From Ecdyonurus torrentis (lineage: Eukaryota; Arthropoda; Insecta; Ephemeroptera; Heptageniidae), in NCBI GenBank assembly GCA_949318235.1, contig CASGGR010000056.1, positions 124,001 through 188,000 of the forward strand: DNA of 64,000 bases, read 5' to 3'. Every line of letters begins with the position of its first letter. The first letter of the stretch is position 1. This document shows, one piece after another, positions 62,351 through 64,000 of the stretch. The notes under the pieces are model-generated. The model did no database searches. It was not told the DNA's origin and saw only the letters and a list, made by a program, of their open reading frames with translations. A program made the translations under genes and the position numbers.

Positions 62351-63988
62351 ATCGTGTAAAAAGTATGATTTTTATCATTCAATAACATTTGTTTTTTGAA
62401 ATAGAAACTTTGTTTTATGACTAGGTTTGGCTACATGACGAGTGAAAACTAAAATTGTCAATATCCCAAAAAGTATGCGTCGGAGCAAAAAAGTTCAAGA
62501 CATCTTTTTCGTACAGAATTGAAAAAGCTATGTTTTGAGTTATATTGGATGTCTGTAGCATTTTTAGTTTTTGAGAAATCATCAAAACTAGCTTTAATCG
62601 TGTAAAAAGTATGATTTTTATCATTCAATAACATTTGGTTCTTGAAATAGAAACTTTGTTTTATGACTAGGTTTGGCTACATGACGAGTGAAAACTAAAA
62701 TTGTCAATAACCCAAAAAGTATGCGTCGGAGCAAAAAAGTTTAAGACATCTTTTTTGTACAGAAATGAAAAAGCTATGTTTTGAATTAAATTGGATGTCT
62801 GTAGCATTCTTAGTTTTTGAGAAATCATCAAAACTAGTTTTAATCGTGTAAAAAGTATGATTTTTATCATTCAATAACATTTAATTCTTGAAATAGAAAC
62901 TTTGTTTTATGACTTGGTTTGGCTTCATGATGAGTGATAACTAAAATTGTCAATAACCCAAAAAGTATGCGTCGGAGCAAAAAAGTTCAAGACATCTTTT
63001 TTGTAGAGAATTAAAAAAGCTATGTTTTGAGTTATATTGAATGTCTGTAGCATTTTTAGTTTTTGAGAAATCATCAAAACTAATTTTAATCGTGTAAAAA
63101 GTATGATTTTTATAATTCAATAACATTTAATTCTTGAAATTGAAACTTTGTTTTATGACTTGCTTTGGCTACATGATGAGTGATAACTAAAATTGTCAAT
63201 AACCCAAAAAGTATGCGTCGGAGCAAAAAAGTTTAAGACATCTTTTTTGTAGACAATTAAAAAAGCTATGTTTTGAGTTATATTGGATGTCTGTAGCATT
63301 TTTAGTTTTTGAGAAATCATCAAAACTAGTTTTAATCGTGTAAAAAGTATGATTTTTATCATTCAATAACATTTGTTTTTTGAAATAGAAACTTTGTTTT
63401 ATGACTAGGTTTGGCTACATGACGAGTGAAAACTAAAATTGTCAATAACCCAAAAAGTGTGCGTCGGAGCAAAAAAGTTCACGACATCTTTTTCGTACAG
63501 AATTGAAAAAGCTATGTTTTGAGTCAAAATAAATGTCTGTAGCATTCTTAGTTTTTGAGAAATCATCAAAACTAGTTTTAATCGTGTAAAAAGTATGATT
63601 TTTATCATTCAATAACATTTGGTTCTTGAAATAGAAACTTTGTTTTATGACTTGGTTTGGCTACATGATGAGTGATAACTAAAATTGTCAATAACCCAAA
63701 AAGTATGCGTCGGAGCAAAAAAGTTGAAGACATCTGTTTTGTAGAGAATTGAAAAAGCTATGTTTTGAATTAAATTGGATGTCTGTAGCATTCTTAGTTT
63801 TTGAGAAATCATCAAAACTAGTTTTAATCGTGTAAAAAGTATAATTTTTATTATTCAATAACATTTGGTTCTTGAAATAGAAACTTTGTTTTATGACTAG
63901 GTTTGGCTACATGACGAGTGAAAACTAAAATTGTCAATAACCCAAAAAGTATGCGTCGGAGCAAAAAAGTTCAAGACATCTTTTTTGT
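62351..63988. repeat. Diverged edge of the satellite array
   Basis: From 62351 the monomers are still 246 bp each and in register, but carry variants not seen in the core: GACGAGTG (near 62437, 62683, 63421 and 63913), GTACAGAA at monomer starts (62513, 62759, 63497 and 63989), GTTATATTG, GAGTGATAAC, TTTAATTCTTG and TTTGTTTTTTG. Adjacent monomers differ from one another at many sites, unlike the near-identical higher-order copies of the core. All have the CCC/CGGAGC haplotype, and the derived CTC/CGAAGC haplotype is absent. Such decay is known at satellite borders, where unequal exchange homogenises less efficiently. Non-satellite sequence probably lies not far to the right. Confidence 0.88.
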
Positions 63989-64000
63989 ACAGAATTAAAA
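63989..64000. repeat. Truncated monomer at the window end
   Basis: The first 12 bases of the next monomer, beginning ACAGAATT, are cut by the window boundary. The start is of the edge type. Confidence 0.9.

Larger units (their letters stand above)
1..63988. repeat. Satellite DNA array, about 246-bp monomer, 260 tandem copies
   Basis: The sequence repeats head to tail with a 246-bp period from the first base. I took the start of a monomer as the purine-rich AGAGAATT that follows a T-run and GT, and tracked that landmark through the window. It gives 260 complete monomers: 199 of 246 bp, 20 of 245 bp, 40 of 247 bp and one of 254 bp, which sums exactly to 63,988. All copies have the same orientation, and no foreign sequence longer than 8 bp interrupts them. 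GC content is about 29% (72 of 246 in the first copy). Long, single-family, AT-rich arrays are typical of eukaryotic centromeric or pericentromeric heterochromatin; that placement is inference. I do not recognise the family. There are no genes, so every stretch of the window is satellite. Confidence 0.98.

Noticed and set aside
149..63608. Minus-strand open reading frames of 64-91 codons in most monomers, in two overlapping frames
   Set aside because: They are by-products of a 246-bp repeat whose length is divisible by three. They overlap each other on the same strand, differ by non-synonymous changes and stop gains between monomers, and are lost altogether in many. They show no recognisable domain and have no promoter, splice or start context. 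I annotated none as a gene.
1..63988. CRISPR array
   Set aside because: The repeat unit is about 246 bp with no alternation of short identical repeats and unique spacers; the variable sites are scattered point variants shared by many copies. No cas-like gene is present.
1..63988. Tandem array of a transposon, rDNA spacer or bacterial repeat
   Set aside because: There are no terminal inverted repeats, target-site duplications, rRNA sequence or transposase frames. A 64-kb gene-free tandem array is not expected in a bacterial genome.
1..63988. Assignment to a named satellite family or species
   Set aside because: I do not recognise the monomer. A search of repeat databases and whole genomes with the 246-bp consensus would settle it; naming a species from AT content and period alone would be a guess.

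Overview
The whole window is one uninterrupted satellite DNA array. From base 1 to 63,988 it consists of 260 head-to-tail copies of a monomer of about 246 bp, all in the same orientation, followed by the first 12 bases of a 261st copy. I see no protein-coding gene, RNA gene, transposon, microsatellite tract or unique spacer. The monomer is about 29% GC by hand count of the first copy. An array this long, homogenous and AT-rich indicates a eukaryotic chromosome, most likely centromeric, pericentromeric or other constitutive heterochromatin. I do not recognise the family and cannot name the species or even the kingdom; insects and plants both carry satellites of this type.

Monomer lengths add up exactly: 199 of 246 bp, 20 of 245 bp, 40 of 247 bp and one of 254 bp give 63,988 bp. 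Indels are few and diagnostic: an 8-bp insertion at 6001-6008, a +1 change near 13,229 and 18,150, a T deletion always followed by an A insertion in the next monomer (20 pairs), and the same A insertion alone in 18 other monomers.

Above the monomer level the array is a chain of tandem duplications, most present in roughly two copies, with different unit sizes that overlap or abut end to end. Left to right: a 2-monomer pattern (1 to about 1.4 kb); 9-mer, 2,214 bp (889-5415); 9-mer, 2,222/2,214 bp (4702-9261); 8-mer, 1,968 bp (7888-12162); 20-mer, 4,921 bp (11802-21742) with a nested 4-mer; 9-mer, 2,214 bp (20514-25547); 3-mer, 738 bp (24346-25743); a 928-bp cassette recurring at about 1,476/1,477-bp steps (25850-29730); 7-mer, 1,722 bp (30540-33524); 10-mer, 2,461 bp (33575-37555); 6-mer, 1,477 bp (35991-39032); a 43-mer, 10,585 bp (37561-57101), which contains an 8-mer (41007-44555) and a 6-mer (42883-45924); and a 13-mer, 3,199 bp (55653-62350). 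A third copy of the 13-mer lies about 28 kb away at 27102-30544. Boundaries were set by eye as the first mismatching base at the stated offset.

At 62,351 the homogenised core stops and seven diverged monomers follow to the right end. They carry private variants and lack several core-specific variants, as expected for the edge of a satellite array. The left end of the window is still in the core, so the array continues to the left. Nothing here works as a gene system; the interest is in the higher-order architecture, the edge, and the small conserved dyads in each monomer.
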